From Acidobacteriota bacterium (GTDB lineage: Bacteria > Acidobacteriota > Terriglobia > Acidiferrales > UBA7541), in NCBI GenBank assembly GCA_013289585.1, contig JABCZR010000024.1, forward strand, positions 23,693-87,692: DNA of 64,000 nucleotides. The letters are read 5' to 3'. The notes under the pieces were generated by a model. That model had not been told where the DNA came from. It worked only from the letters and a program-made list of their open reading frames with translations, and searched no databases. Numbering within the stretch: the stretch's first letter is position 1; each line of letters opens with the position of its first letter. The translations under genes and the position numbers were made by a program. Below are positions 39,961-47,658 of the stretch, in pieces.

Positions 39961-40847
39961 TGCACGCTCCCCGCGAAAGCGCGACTTGTCAGGTCGGCGA
40001 GCGAGTTCGCTGCGAACATCACAAGACTGACAATGAGGGTGACATTGACGATGAGCGGCAAGTCCCGGTTGAGCGCGGCCTGCCAGGCGAGCTGTCCCAG
40101 GCCAGGTGAATCACATAAGGCTTCGATGGGAATGGCGGCACCGAAAGCGATCGTGAAGGACACACCGAGAAGTGCGAGGAGCGGCGGGGCAGCGATAGGC
40201 AGCACGTGCCGACAAAAAATTGCCCCGCTTCGCAGGCCTCTAGCGCGTGCCGCAAGCACGTGAGGCTGGTTGTAGGAACGCACCAGAAGACTCCGGATGT
40301 AACGATGGAGACGGGGAAAGACAACAACGCCAATGGCGAAGAAGACCGGAGCTCGCAATTGAACAGCGAGCATGGCCACCACGGCGGAAGGGAGAGATAG
40401 AAGCAAGCTGCTAAAGGCGGTGCTTGAAGCTTCATAGAACCAGCCACGCGAAGCTAGGCCCGGGGATGCGAGCAGAGCCGCTGCCAGCCATGCAATGCCC
40501 AGGCCACGAACGACCGATTTGCCGGTTGCGGGCAGTCGTTGGCGGAGCAGCTCTCGAACGGGCCGCTTCAAAGAATCGGATTCGCCGAGATCGCCGTGGG
40601 CGAGAGCGGAAAGGTAATGCATGTAATACGAAGCGAGTCCTTCCTGGAGCATCTGCTTCTGCCGCAAAGCTTCGATGCTCTGCGCGCTCCATCGTGGGTC
40701 GAGTTCACGCTCTTGAACACCGTAACCAGGCGCAAACCGAACGAGGGTCGCGCTGAGAAAAGCGCCGCCGATTCCCAGGCACAAAAGAAAAAGAAGCCGC
40801 CGCAAGGCATTCCAAGGCAGTTTCGTGATTTTTTCGTCTTTGATCAC
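39957..40847 (-). CDS. Peptide-type ABC transporter permease (DppB-like)
   Basis: This 296-residue permease of the DppB/OppB group starts at GTG 40847 after GGACGGAAA. The N-terminal helix, the periplasmic segment ESDSLKRPVRELLRQRLPAT and the cytoplasmic loop ARARGLRSGAIFCRHVLPIA fit the family. It starts 27 bases after the stop of the HD-GYP/GGDEF gene, so signalling protein and transporter are probably one transcript. Confidence 0.88.
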   Translation of the reverse strand: MIKDEKITKLPWNALRRLLFLLCLGIGGAFLSATLVRFAPGYGVQERELDPRWSAQSIEALRQKQMLQEGLASYYMHYLSALAHGDLGESDSLKRPVRELLRQRLPATGKSVVRGLGIAWLAAALLASPGLASRGWFYEASSTAFSSLLLSLPSAVVAMLAVQLRAPVFFAIGVVVFPRLHRYIRSLLVRSYNQPHVLAARARGLRSGAIFCRHVLPIAAPPLLALLGVSFTIAFGAAIPIEALCDSPGLGQLAWQAALNRDLPLIVNVTLIVSLVMFAANSLADLTSRAFAGSVQ

Positions 40848-40874
40848 TTTCCGTCCATATTCGCTCGAACGGCC

Positions 40875-43328
40875 CTAGGACACCGATTCGGCCTTCGAAT
40901 AGTGCTTTTCTTTGATTTCATACATGTCGCGATCTGCTTCAGAGAGAAGATCTTCTCCCGAAGCAGCGTCCTCAGGGTAAAAGGAACAACCCACGCTGAC
41001 GGAAACGATCATTCCAGGGCATATGCAGCGGCTGGCCTCTTCCACGGCCAATGACAAGCGTTTCTGTATTTCAGCCACATTCCCTTTTGTCATCTCCGGC
41101 AGAACAAAGACGAATTCGTCTCCGCCGAGACGGCCGACTTGGTCGTACTCCCGGCAGGATGACTTGAACCTGGTAGCGATTTCCTGAAGGAGCTTGTTTC
41201 CCGTGAGGTGGCCGAAACTGTCATTCACTTTCTTGAAGCCATTGAGGTCGCACAACAATACAGCCAACTGTGTTTTCGCTCGCCGGACGCGGGATAGCTC
41301 AGTTTCAAGATGCAAACAAATGGATCTGGCATTCGGCAAACCAGTAAGAAAATCGGTGCTCGCGGTGCTTTGCGCTCTTTCGTACTGAAGGGCATTCTCG
41401 ACAGAGACCCCGAGTTTGGAGCTGGCCGCCAGAAGCATGCGGAGGTGCTCTTTGGTGAAGTAATTCTTTTCGCGGCAGTACAACGTCAGCACTCCCGCAA
41501 CACCCTCCCGGCCGCGAAGTGGGACGCACAGGGCTGACTGTAAAACCGTTACGCGTGAGGATTTTACGAGATGTGAAGTTTCTGCGGCGGGGTTGCCGTT
41601 TGTTATCGGTTTTTCATTTCGCGCCACCCATCCGGAAAGACCTTGTCCCAAAGAAATTCGGATGGAGGAGAAGAGGTCGTAGTCCACCCCGTGAACATAT
41701 TCAGGAATGAGCATGCCCTCCTGGCGAACGAAGAAGACAATGGAGTCGTGGGGAATCATTTCCTTCAAACGAATCGCAACCACGGAAAGCGTTTCCTTTA
41801 AACTCAGAGAGTTTCCGAGCGTTTGGGCAAGTTCAAAAAGGAGCTGAGCCTCCTGACGCGCCGAAATAATGGAAGTCAGGAAGGAGGTTGCGCGAACTTC
41901 GGCGTCATTCGCCACTTCTGCGAAACCCGAGGATGGAGCCACAGGACGGAGCATTTTCGGAGCAAAGTCCAAGCGCTTGCGCTCGGTTTCCATGGTGTTG
42001 ACCATTTCCTCGAGTTCGAGATACCGGCGTTCCATGACCTCGATAACGCGAGGATCGAAACTTCGCCCTTTTTCCGCGCTGATTGTTTTCATCGATTCTT
42101 GCGGAGTCATCGCTGGCCGGTAGGGCCTCTCTGAAGCAAGCGCATCGAAGCAATCCACGGCGGAAAGGATTCTTGCCCCAATCGGTATGGTTTCGCATTT
42201 CAGGCCATCCGGATAGCCTGTGCCATCCCATTTTTCGTGATGGGAGCGCACGATGGGCACCACGGGATACGGGAATTGGACGCGATCCAATATGTCCGCT
42301 CCCACGATAGGGTGAATCTTCATTTTCTCGAACTCTTCCGGAGTGAGACGCCCGGGCTTGGAGAGGATGTTTTCGGGGACCGCCAGCTTACCAATGTCGT
42401 GCAGCATGGAGGCCGCGCGTATGGCGTTCATCTGGGCCACGTTCAGCCCAAGTTCCTTGGCAATCTCGACCGCATAAACTTGGACGCGGCGAAGATGATC
42501 ATGAGTGGTGTGATCCTTCGCTTCGATTGCAAGAGAAAGCGCCTCGATGGTGCGCAAGTGAAGCGCAGCAATTTCCTCGGCGTGCTTCTTTTGTTCTTCG
42601 AGGCGGCTCAAATAGGTCCGGTAGGAGCGGTAGATCCAATAAACGATGGGAAATGCGAGAAGACCGAATTGCCAGCCGATCAGCCGATTGATGGCGCTCA
42701 CCCCACAGGCAATCAACGCACCGAGCAAATAGTAGGGGAAGGCCCACAAATAGCATTCCTTCCAGACATGGACAGGGTTGCGTCCTTCTGTCATGGCAAT
42801 GATGCCGGACACCGAAACGGTATTGAAGGCAAAGTAGGTCGTCGCTGCCGCCGCCATTAAGAGAGGCCAACGGAATCCGACGCCGGCGGCGACTTTGCTA
42901 TGAAAGACCAGTTCTGCAGCGCTAATAGAGAGAGCGAGGTTTGCCAGGTTAAAGAGCCATTGGATCGGGCGGGGCCGCGGCTTGGCATGCCAGAGGGTCT
43001 GGACAAGTCCTCCGAGGCAACCCATCAGTACGGTTTCGGAATACGAGAGGTCAAGGATGCCGACGAGAATAAAGAGGAAATTCGCCGACATCGTGGCCTT
43101 GATGCCTGGCAAATGCACTTTGAGCACGGAGGCGCACAAAGCTACGGTTAGAAAGCAGGCATAGCGGAAAAAATCATCCGAGTGCCAGTGTAGGAGGGCG
43201 TAAACCAATACGGGCAGCCCTCCGACAAGCTGGGTGAAAATGAACGTGAGGGCAGGAACCCCGAGCGACTGAGCGTCACGCCATGCGTTGCTCCAGTAGT
43301 TCCTCGTAGCAGTTGCTGTCACACCCAT
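40875..43328 (-). CDS. Membrane-anchored HD-GYP / GAF / GGDEF cyclic-di-GMP protein
   Basis: This 817-residue protein combines opposing c-di-GMP activities. Residues 1-215 hold about seven hydrophobic segments forming a membrane sensor region (KVHLPGIK, SETVLMGCLGGLVQTLW). An HD-GYP phosphodiesterase follows (about 250-430) with HDIGKLAVPE and HHEKWDGTGYPDG intact. A GAF domain occupies about 480-640, and a GGDEF cyclase (about 650-810) has GRLGGDEFVFVLPE, so it should be catalytic. It is divergent from the subtilisin-like protease gene and upstream of the peptide transporter. Its sensor region is homologous to the whole of the protein encoded at 45898-46635. Confidence 0.93.
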   Translation of the reverse strand: MGVTATATRNYWSNAWRDAQSLGVPALTFIFTQLVGGLPVLVYALLHWHSDDFFRYACFLTVALCASVLKVHLPGIKATMSANFLFILVGILDLSYSETVLMGCLGGLVQTLWHAKPRPRPIQWLFNLANLALSISAAELVFHSKVAAGVGFRWPLLMAAAATTYFAFNTVSVSGIIAMTEGRNPVHVWKECYLWAFPYYLLGALIACGVSAINRLIGWQFGLLAFPIVYWIYRSYRTYLSRLEEQKKHAEEIAALHLRTIEALSLAIEAKDHTTHDHLRRVQVYAVEIAKELGLNVAQMNAIRAASMLHDIGKLAVPENILSKPGRLTPEEFEKMKIHPIVGADILDRVQFPYPVVPIVRSHHEKWDGTGYPDGLKCETIPIGARILSAVDCFDALASERPYRPAMTPQESMKTISAEKGRSFDPRVIEVMERRYLELEEMVNTMETERKRLDFAPKMLRPVAPSSGFAEVANDAEVRATSFLTSIISARQEAQLLFELAQTLGNSLSLKETLSVVAIRLKEMIPHDSIVFFVRQEGMLIPEYVHGVDYDLFSSIRISLGQGLSGWVARNEKPITNGNPAAETSHLVKSSRVTVLQSALCVPLRGREGVAGVLTLYCREKNYFTKEHLRMLLAASSKLGVSVENALQYERAQSTASTDFLTGLPNARSICLHLETELSRVRRAKTQLAVLLCDLNGFKKVNDSFGHLTGNKLLQEIATRFKSSCREYDQVGRLGGDEFVFVLPEMTKGNVAEIQKRLSLAVEEASRCICPGMIVSVSVGCSFYPEDAASGEDLLSEADRDMYEIKEKHYSKAESVS

Positions 43329-43803
43329 TCCTGTTCTCTGCCGATTGGTTCCGCAGCACTCATGACTGATGAACGAGCGCCCTGGCCTCGCGAACGGGCC
43401 ACGAGCAAACGGTCCGTTCTTGCGGATCGTGACCCGGCGCTAATTTTCGCCGCCCCAACGCACGTTTAAGCGTAGAACGCGGTCATTAATAAATAAGCAA
43501 ATCTTGATGGGGGAAATATGTCTTGGGAATAGTACGCTTAGTGTTTTGTATTGAAAGGGATACTGTCTTTGAGGCGGAAGGTGAGCGCTAGCATGTTCCC
43601 CGACCACTTCGGGCAATTTCACCTCCCGACCGAGCCCACAGGCTGCTCGGAACGACCTGTACTTTAGTACTAAACCACGGGACCCGCTGTACCATCGACG
43701 ACGATTCGCCCTGCCCGCGATACTCCCTTCATTGAAAATGCCTTCTTTACAAGGGCCCCTGGTAGAGAGTCTGGGCCCGGAATTCAGTGCAGGAGTGAGG
43801 CTT
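43329..43803. promoter_or_regulatory. Divergent regulatory region of the protease/c-di-GMP locus
   Basis: This 475-base gap between divergent genes must hold both promoters. A short palindrome GTACTTTAGTAC lies at 43659-43670, about 135 bases before the protease start, and could be an operator. No confident -35/-10 pair is seen. A 136-codon minus frame here overlaps the protease 5' end and looks spurious. Confidence 0.35.
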
Positions 43804-45828
43804 ATGCCAGGCAAGCGCGAAACCAGCCACGCTGGTAGCAGCGTTCTCAAAACGACGACATGGGGTGCGCTAATTGCCCTCTCTGCCGCGATCCTCGTGG
43901 CAGGACTCCTTGGGCACCATTCGTGGACCCATTCTGGCGACCTTGGTCGTCCCGCTGCTCACCTCACGGAACAGAGCTGGCCGCCTGCGGCTCACTCAGC
44001 GGCGCCTGCTCAAGGAGCTTCTTCACACGGTTCAGCGTCTGGCCCAGCGTTCTTCGCTCATGACAATTCTTCGCCGACCGCAACCCGAGAGGCACAAACC
44101 TCTCTTCCCCCGGCAGGTGCAGTTGGAAACTCATTAAAGTGGAATCCGGCTAATTTTGCGCACTCGAGCGCTTCGAGCAATGACTCTGCAACCAGTCTTG
44201 CAAATGCAAGCCTCAGCCCGAGTGAGCGTCAGGCCATAATTGCCGCAAAGATTGCACCGGACCTGAAGGGAGTTAAACCCGAGGCTCCCATAGACGTGAT
44301 CGTTCAGTTCAAAACGGCAGCGGGAGTGTCTGACGTGGCAGCGGACGGAGCCACCGCCAAGGCCGAACTGCCCTTAGTGCACGCACAGTTAGTGACGATC
44401 CAGGGCAGCAGCCTCGCGACGATAGCCGCTCACGACAGCGTGGCGTACATTTCTCCGAACCGCAAACTGCGCGGTGCGATGGACCCAGTGGTCACTGCGG
44501 TCAACGCCGACATCGTCTCCTCTCAAGGCTGGGATGGCACCGGCGTCGGTGTAGCTGTCATCGACAGCGGCGTTGGCACTGTGGATGACTTGAACTCCGA
44601 TGGAAATGCAAGCCCATCACGCGTCGTTTATAGCCAAAGTTTTGTACCAGGCGATTCCTCCACGACCGACGCTTACGGTCACGGAACTCATGTGGCCGGT
44701 ATCGTTGCTGGAAACGCTTATGATTCCACCAGTCCGCGCAACTACGCTGACGTGTATCGCGGAATCGCGCCGGAAGCCAATATCATTAGCTTGCGCGTAC
44801 TGGACGGCACTGGTGCTAGCGTAGACAGTGCGGTGATCGCCGCGATTCAGCAAGCCATCAGTCTGCAGAGCACCTACAACATTCGCGTAATTAATCTGTC
44901 GCTGTCTCGCGGCGTCTATGAGAGCTACACGCTTGATCCCCTCTGCCAGGCCGTGGAATCCGCATGGCAAGCAGGCATCGTGGTGGTGGCCGCGGCTGGC
45001 AACATGGGTGAATACAATGGGGCCGGCACGAATGGATACGCCACGATCGGCGCTCCCGGCAACGATCCCTTCGTAATCACCGTTGGAGCAACCAATACAC
45101 ACGGTACGGGCGCGCAAACCTCCCAGACAGTGACGAGCTACAGCTCGAAAGGCCCGACGACGTTCGATCACATCGTGAAACCGGATCTCGTCGCCCCGGG
45201 TAATGCCGTGGTATCGCTTCTAGCCTCTCCAAATACCACACTGATCACTGAGTATCCGCAACTCGCGGTTTTCCCCTGCGATGGGTCCGGGACAAATTGC
45301 GGTTCGCAGAACGGCTCAGCTAAATACATGCGAATGAGCGGCACGAGCATGGCTACGCCAGTAGTTAGCGGCGTTGCGGCCCTGCTTCTGCAACAAAACC
45401 CGTCCATGACACCGGACCAGGTGAAGGCCCGATTAATGACGACGGCCTGGCAGGGCTTTGCACAATACACGACAGCGACGGACCTGGGTACCGGCGCAAC
45501 CTTTACGATCCAAGAGGATATGTTTGCAGTGGGCGCCGGTGCTGTGGACGCTGCTGCTGCTCTCGCCAGCACGGATCTTGCACCGGCAACGTTGGGTTCG
45601 GCGATGTCACCCACGGCTGTGTTCAACTCGGCCGATAGTAGCGTAACCATCAGCGGGGCTCCGGGCACGGTATGGGCCAACCCGAATGTCTGGGCCAACT
45701 CCGTGGTTTGGGGCAACTCCGTGGTTTGGGGTAACTCCGTGGTTTGGGGTAACTCCGTGGTTTGGGGTAACTCCGTGGTTTGGGGTAACTCGGTTGTCTG
45801 GGGTAACTCGGTAGTTTGGGGCAACTAG
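43804..45828 (+). CDS. Secreted subtilisin-like serine protease with C-terminal NSVVWG repeats
   Basis: This S8 family protease of about 674 residues starts at ATG 43804 after GGAGTGAGG. It has a membrane-spanning or signal segment (ALIALSAAILVAGLLG), a propeptide with an inhibitor I9-like region (VDVIVQFKTAAG region), and the triad Asp in GVAVIDSGVG, His in YGHGTHVAGIVAG and Ser in SGTSMATPVVSG. After the catalytic domain comes VWANPNVWA and then seven perfect NSVVWG repeats ending at the stop. The repeats could form a short beta stack for surface attachment or sorting. The protease is next to the membrane sensor gene at 45898. Confidence 0.93.
   Translation: MPGKRETSHAGSSVLKTTTWGALIALSAAILVAGLLGHHSWTHSGDLGRPAAHLTEQSWPPAAHSAAPAQGASSHGSASGPAFFAHDNSSPTATREAQTSLPPAGAVGNSLKWNPANFAHSSASSNDSATSLANASLSPSERQAIIAAKIAPDLKGVKPEAPIDVIVQFKTAAGVSDVAADGATAKAELPLVHAQLVTIQGSSLATIAAHDSVAYISPNRKLRGAMDPVVTAVNADIVSSQGWDGTGVGVAVIDSGVGTVDDLNSDGNASPSRVVYSQSFVPGDSSTTDAYGHGTHVAGIVAGNAYDSTSPRNYADVYRGIAPEANIISLRVLDGTGASVDSAVIAAIQQAISLQSTYNIRVINLSLSRGVYESYTLDPLCQAVESAWQAGIVVVAAAGNMGEYNGAGTNGYATIGAPGNDPFVITVGATNTHGTGAQTSQTVTSYSSKGPTTFDHIVKPDLVAPGNAVVSLLASPNTTLITEYPQLAVFPCDGSGTNCGSQNGSAKYMRMSGTSMATPVVSGVAALLLQQNPSMTPDQVKARLMTTAWQGFAQYTTATDLGTGATFTIQEDMFAVGAGAVDAAAALASTDLAPATLGSAMSPTAVFNSADSSVTISGAPGTVWANPNVWANSVVWGNSVVWGNSVVWGNSVVWGNSVVWGNSVVWGNSVVWGN
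45697..45822 (+). repeat. Seven 18-bp tandem repeats encoding NSVVWG
   Basis: Each unit reads AAC TC(C/G) GT-GT- TGG GG-. Units 2-5 are almost identical at DNA level, and units 6 and 7 carry synonymous changes, so recent slippage plus selection on the peptide is likely. A degenerate unit (VWANPNVWA) precedes the array. Confidence 0.9.
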
Positions 45829-45897
45829 TCAGTCCGCTGGATGGATTCAGCAACAAGTCATCGGAGCGGAACTGACGAGAGGAAAACAGAAGAAAAG

Positions 45898-46635
45898 ATG
45901 CCGAGCCTAGCGAAAACCTATATCGCGCTGATCGCCGCAGTTGCTGCCGCGACATTGACCGTGGCGGCATACCAGTGGAAGCCCGAGAACCTGGGTCATT
46001 TTGTCCAGTTCTTCGCCTTGGCGATGGTGGCCTCTGCAATGAAAGTCCGCCTGCCGGGCTTTAAGACCACGATCTCGATAAACTTCGTTTTCATTCTAAT
46101 CGGTATTGCACTTTTCAGTTTTGGTGAAACCGTCTTGATCGGTTTGGGCGGGGCGCTTGTGCAGTCCCTCTGGAAGACGCAGTCGCGGCCAAAGCCGGTG
46201 CAGGTGCTTTTCAATGCCGCGTGTCTGACCGTTTGTACGGCGGCGGCATTCTGGGGCTCGCACGGTATCCTGGCATTGCTCGGTTTGAATTCTTTCGCCG
46301 CGATGATGGTCCTGGGGGCCTGCGTGTACGTGGTGTTAAACACCGGGCTCGTCTCGCTGGTCATTGCTTTGGCCGAAGGGCAATCCATAAAACAAATCTG
46401 GCTCTCATGCTATGAATGGACACTCCCCTATTTTCTGGTGGGCGCAGCCGTGGCAGGTTTGGCCAGCGCTGCGGGGCGCGGAGCCCCTTGGGGCGTAACC
46501 CTGTTAGTGGTGCCGCCGATGTATTTTGTCTACGTCTACTACAAAATGCACATCCTCCGAGCCGTGCTCGACAATATCTCCAAGGTGAGTGCAGAGAACG
46601 AGGTCGCACTCGCTGGCGCGTCTCAAGGCCGTTAA
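45898..46635 (+). CDS. Free-standing membrane sensor-domain protein
   Basis: These 245 residues are almost all membrane helices (about seven), with a short cytoplasmic tail and no output domain. The protein aligns through its length with residues 50-225 of the HD-GYP/GGDEF protein at 40875: KVRLPGFKTTISINFVFILI against KVHLPGIKATMSANFLFILV, and GETVLIGLGGALVQSLW against SETVLMGCLGGLVQTLW. It starts 70 bases after the protease stop (45841 is an alternative start) and is probably co-transcribed with it. Its role is unknown; it could sense the same signal or hetero-oligomerise with the c-di-GMP protein. Confidence 0.8.
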   Translation: MPSLAKTYIALIAAVAAATLTVAAYQWKPENLGHFVQFFALAMVASAMKVRLPGFKTTISINFVFILIGIALFSFGETVLIGLGGALVQSLWKTQSRPKPVQVLFNAACLTVCTAAAFWGSHGILALLGLNSFAAMMVLGACVYVVLNTGLVSLVIALAEGQSIKQIWLSCYEWTLPYFLVGAAVAGLASAAGRGAPWGVTLLVVPPMYFVYVYYKMHILRAVLDNISKVSAENEVALAGASQGR

Positions 46636-47026
46636 GCCCATTTTCTGGCCTCTTCAATAACACCAATAAATATGCTGGACCGAAACTCCTCCTGTAACTC
46701 TTGTAAAATACACTCTCACCAAAACGGCGGATGCAAGCGCAGCAGACTGAATCTCTCCGCGCAGGACCGGAAACATTTCTAGAGACAGGGCACGCCACTA
46801 TTTATCTTTAGCAACGTACTTCGACACTCCTGCTGTCCGTTTTGATGGCTGAGTGCTGATAAGTCGCATAACCGGAGACGTGAGGCTAGTTGGCTCTGTA
46901 AGGTTTCTGCCAATTCTGGTGCCACTACCAGTAGTTAGCGCCCCAGTCGATCGTGCATCCACATAGCAAAAGCCCGCAGTGCGAGACCGAAAAGCCTTCA
47001 AGGTTGATGGCGGACAGGGAAGACGG
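46636..47026. other. Intergenic, nothing recognised
   Basis: A minus frame of 113 codons overlaps this gap and the hairpin element, but it shows no family motif and would read through the repeat. No promoter or RNA family is identified. Confidence 0.35.
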
Positions 47027-47060
47027 GAAAGGTCAAAAGCCCCACACGCAAAACCGGCGT
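47027..47060. repeat. Conserved hairpin element, copy 2
   Basis: This copy matches 31054-31087. The hairpin is better preserved: GCCCCA, an ACGC/GCGT inner stem with loop AAAACCG, and TGGGGC closing at 47067. It lies about 45 bases upstream of the DUF2007 gene. Confidence 0.6.
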
Positions 47061-47109
47061 ATGGGGCACCCGGCAGTGCGCAATAGCGTCCCGGACATAT
47101 AATGCTCGC

Positions 47110-47562
47110 ATGCGGCACGGTAAGCTGGTTGTAGTCCAATCATTTGGGACGCGGGCTGAAGCGGACATTGCTCTGGGCATCCTGGAATCCTCAGGCATTG
47201 AGGCGATGATCCAGGCCGATACCGCCGGCGGAATGCGTCAGCACTTGGCTTGGAGCGGCCTCGGATTTCGGGTGCTCGTGTGCGAGGAAGACGTGGCGAT
47301 GGCGCGCGACGTACTTAATCCTCCGCCCGAGACAGACCATGTCGTGGTTCAAACATTCACAACCCAGGATGAAGCAGACTGCGCACAGGGCGCGCTCTTG
47401 TCCGCAGGTATTGCAGCAACGATCCAAGACGACAGCGCTGGCGGCTGGCGCCCTGACGTGCCCTGGACTGGCTCCGGGTTTCGCGTGCTCGTACATGAGG
47501 AAGACCTGGCGACAGCACGCCACGTGCTTGACCAGCCCGACGAAACGCGCGCCAAGGTCTGA
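47110..47562 (+). CDS. Duplicated DUF2007-type signal-transducing protein
   Basis: These 150 residues form two copies of a 70-residue domain: VVVQSFGTRAEADIALGILE with GFRVLVCEEDVAMARDVL, then VVVQTFTTQDEADCAQGALL with GFRVLVHEEDLATARHVL. The pattern (sequence-diverse sensor edge, then LLV-EED---A--VL) is that of DUF2007, named putative prokaryotic signal-transducing protein, usually a single small domain. The internal duplication is clear from the sequence. No ligand is known. Confidence 0.82.
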   Translation: MRHGKLVVVQSFGTRAEADIALGILESSGIEAMIQADTAGGMRQHLAWSGLGFRVLVCEEDVAMARDVLNPPPETDHVVVQTFTTQDEADCAQGALLSAGIAATIQDDSAGGWRPDVPWTGSGFRVLVHEEDLATARHVLDQPDETRAKV

Positions 47563-47658
47563 TAAATCGCGCGGACTACCGAACAAATGTCCGCACCGCT
47601 CCGGTTACTCATTTCGACTGCTTGACGGGGCCGAGGTGGCGACCTAACATGCGCTGAA

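Noticed and set aside
43440..43850. 136-codon minus frame upstream of the protease
   Set aside because: It overlaps the protease start and has no family motif or ribosome binding site.
47027..47067. Cyclic-di-GMP riboswitch (GEMM-like ACGCAAAACC)
   Set aside because: Only a short ACGCAAA segment resembles it; the second stem and the tetraloop receptor are missing.
46798..47139. 113-codon minus frame
   Set aside because: It reads through the conserved hairpin element and the DUF2007 start, with no protein-like pattern.
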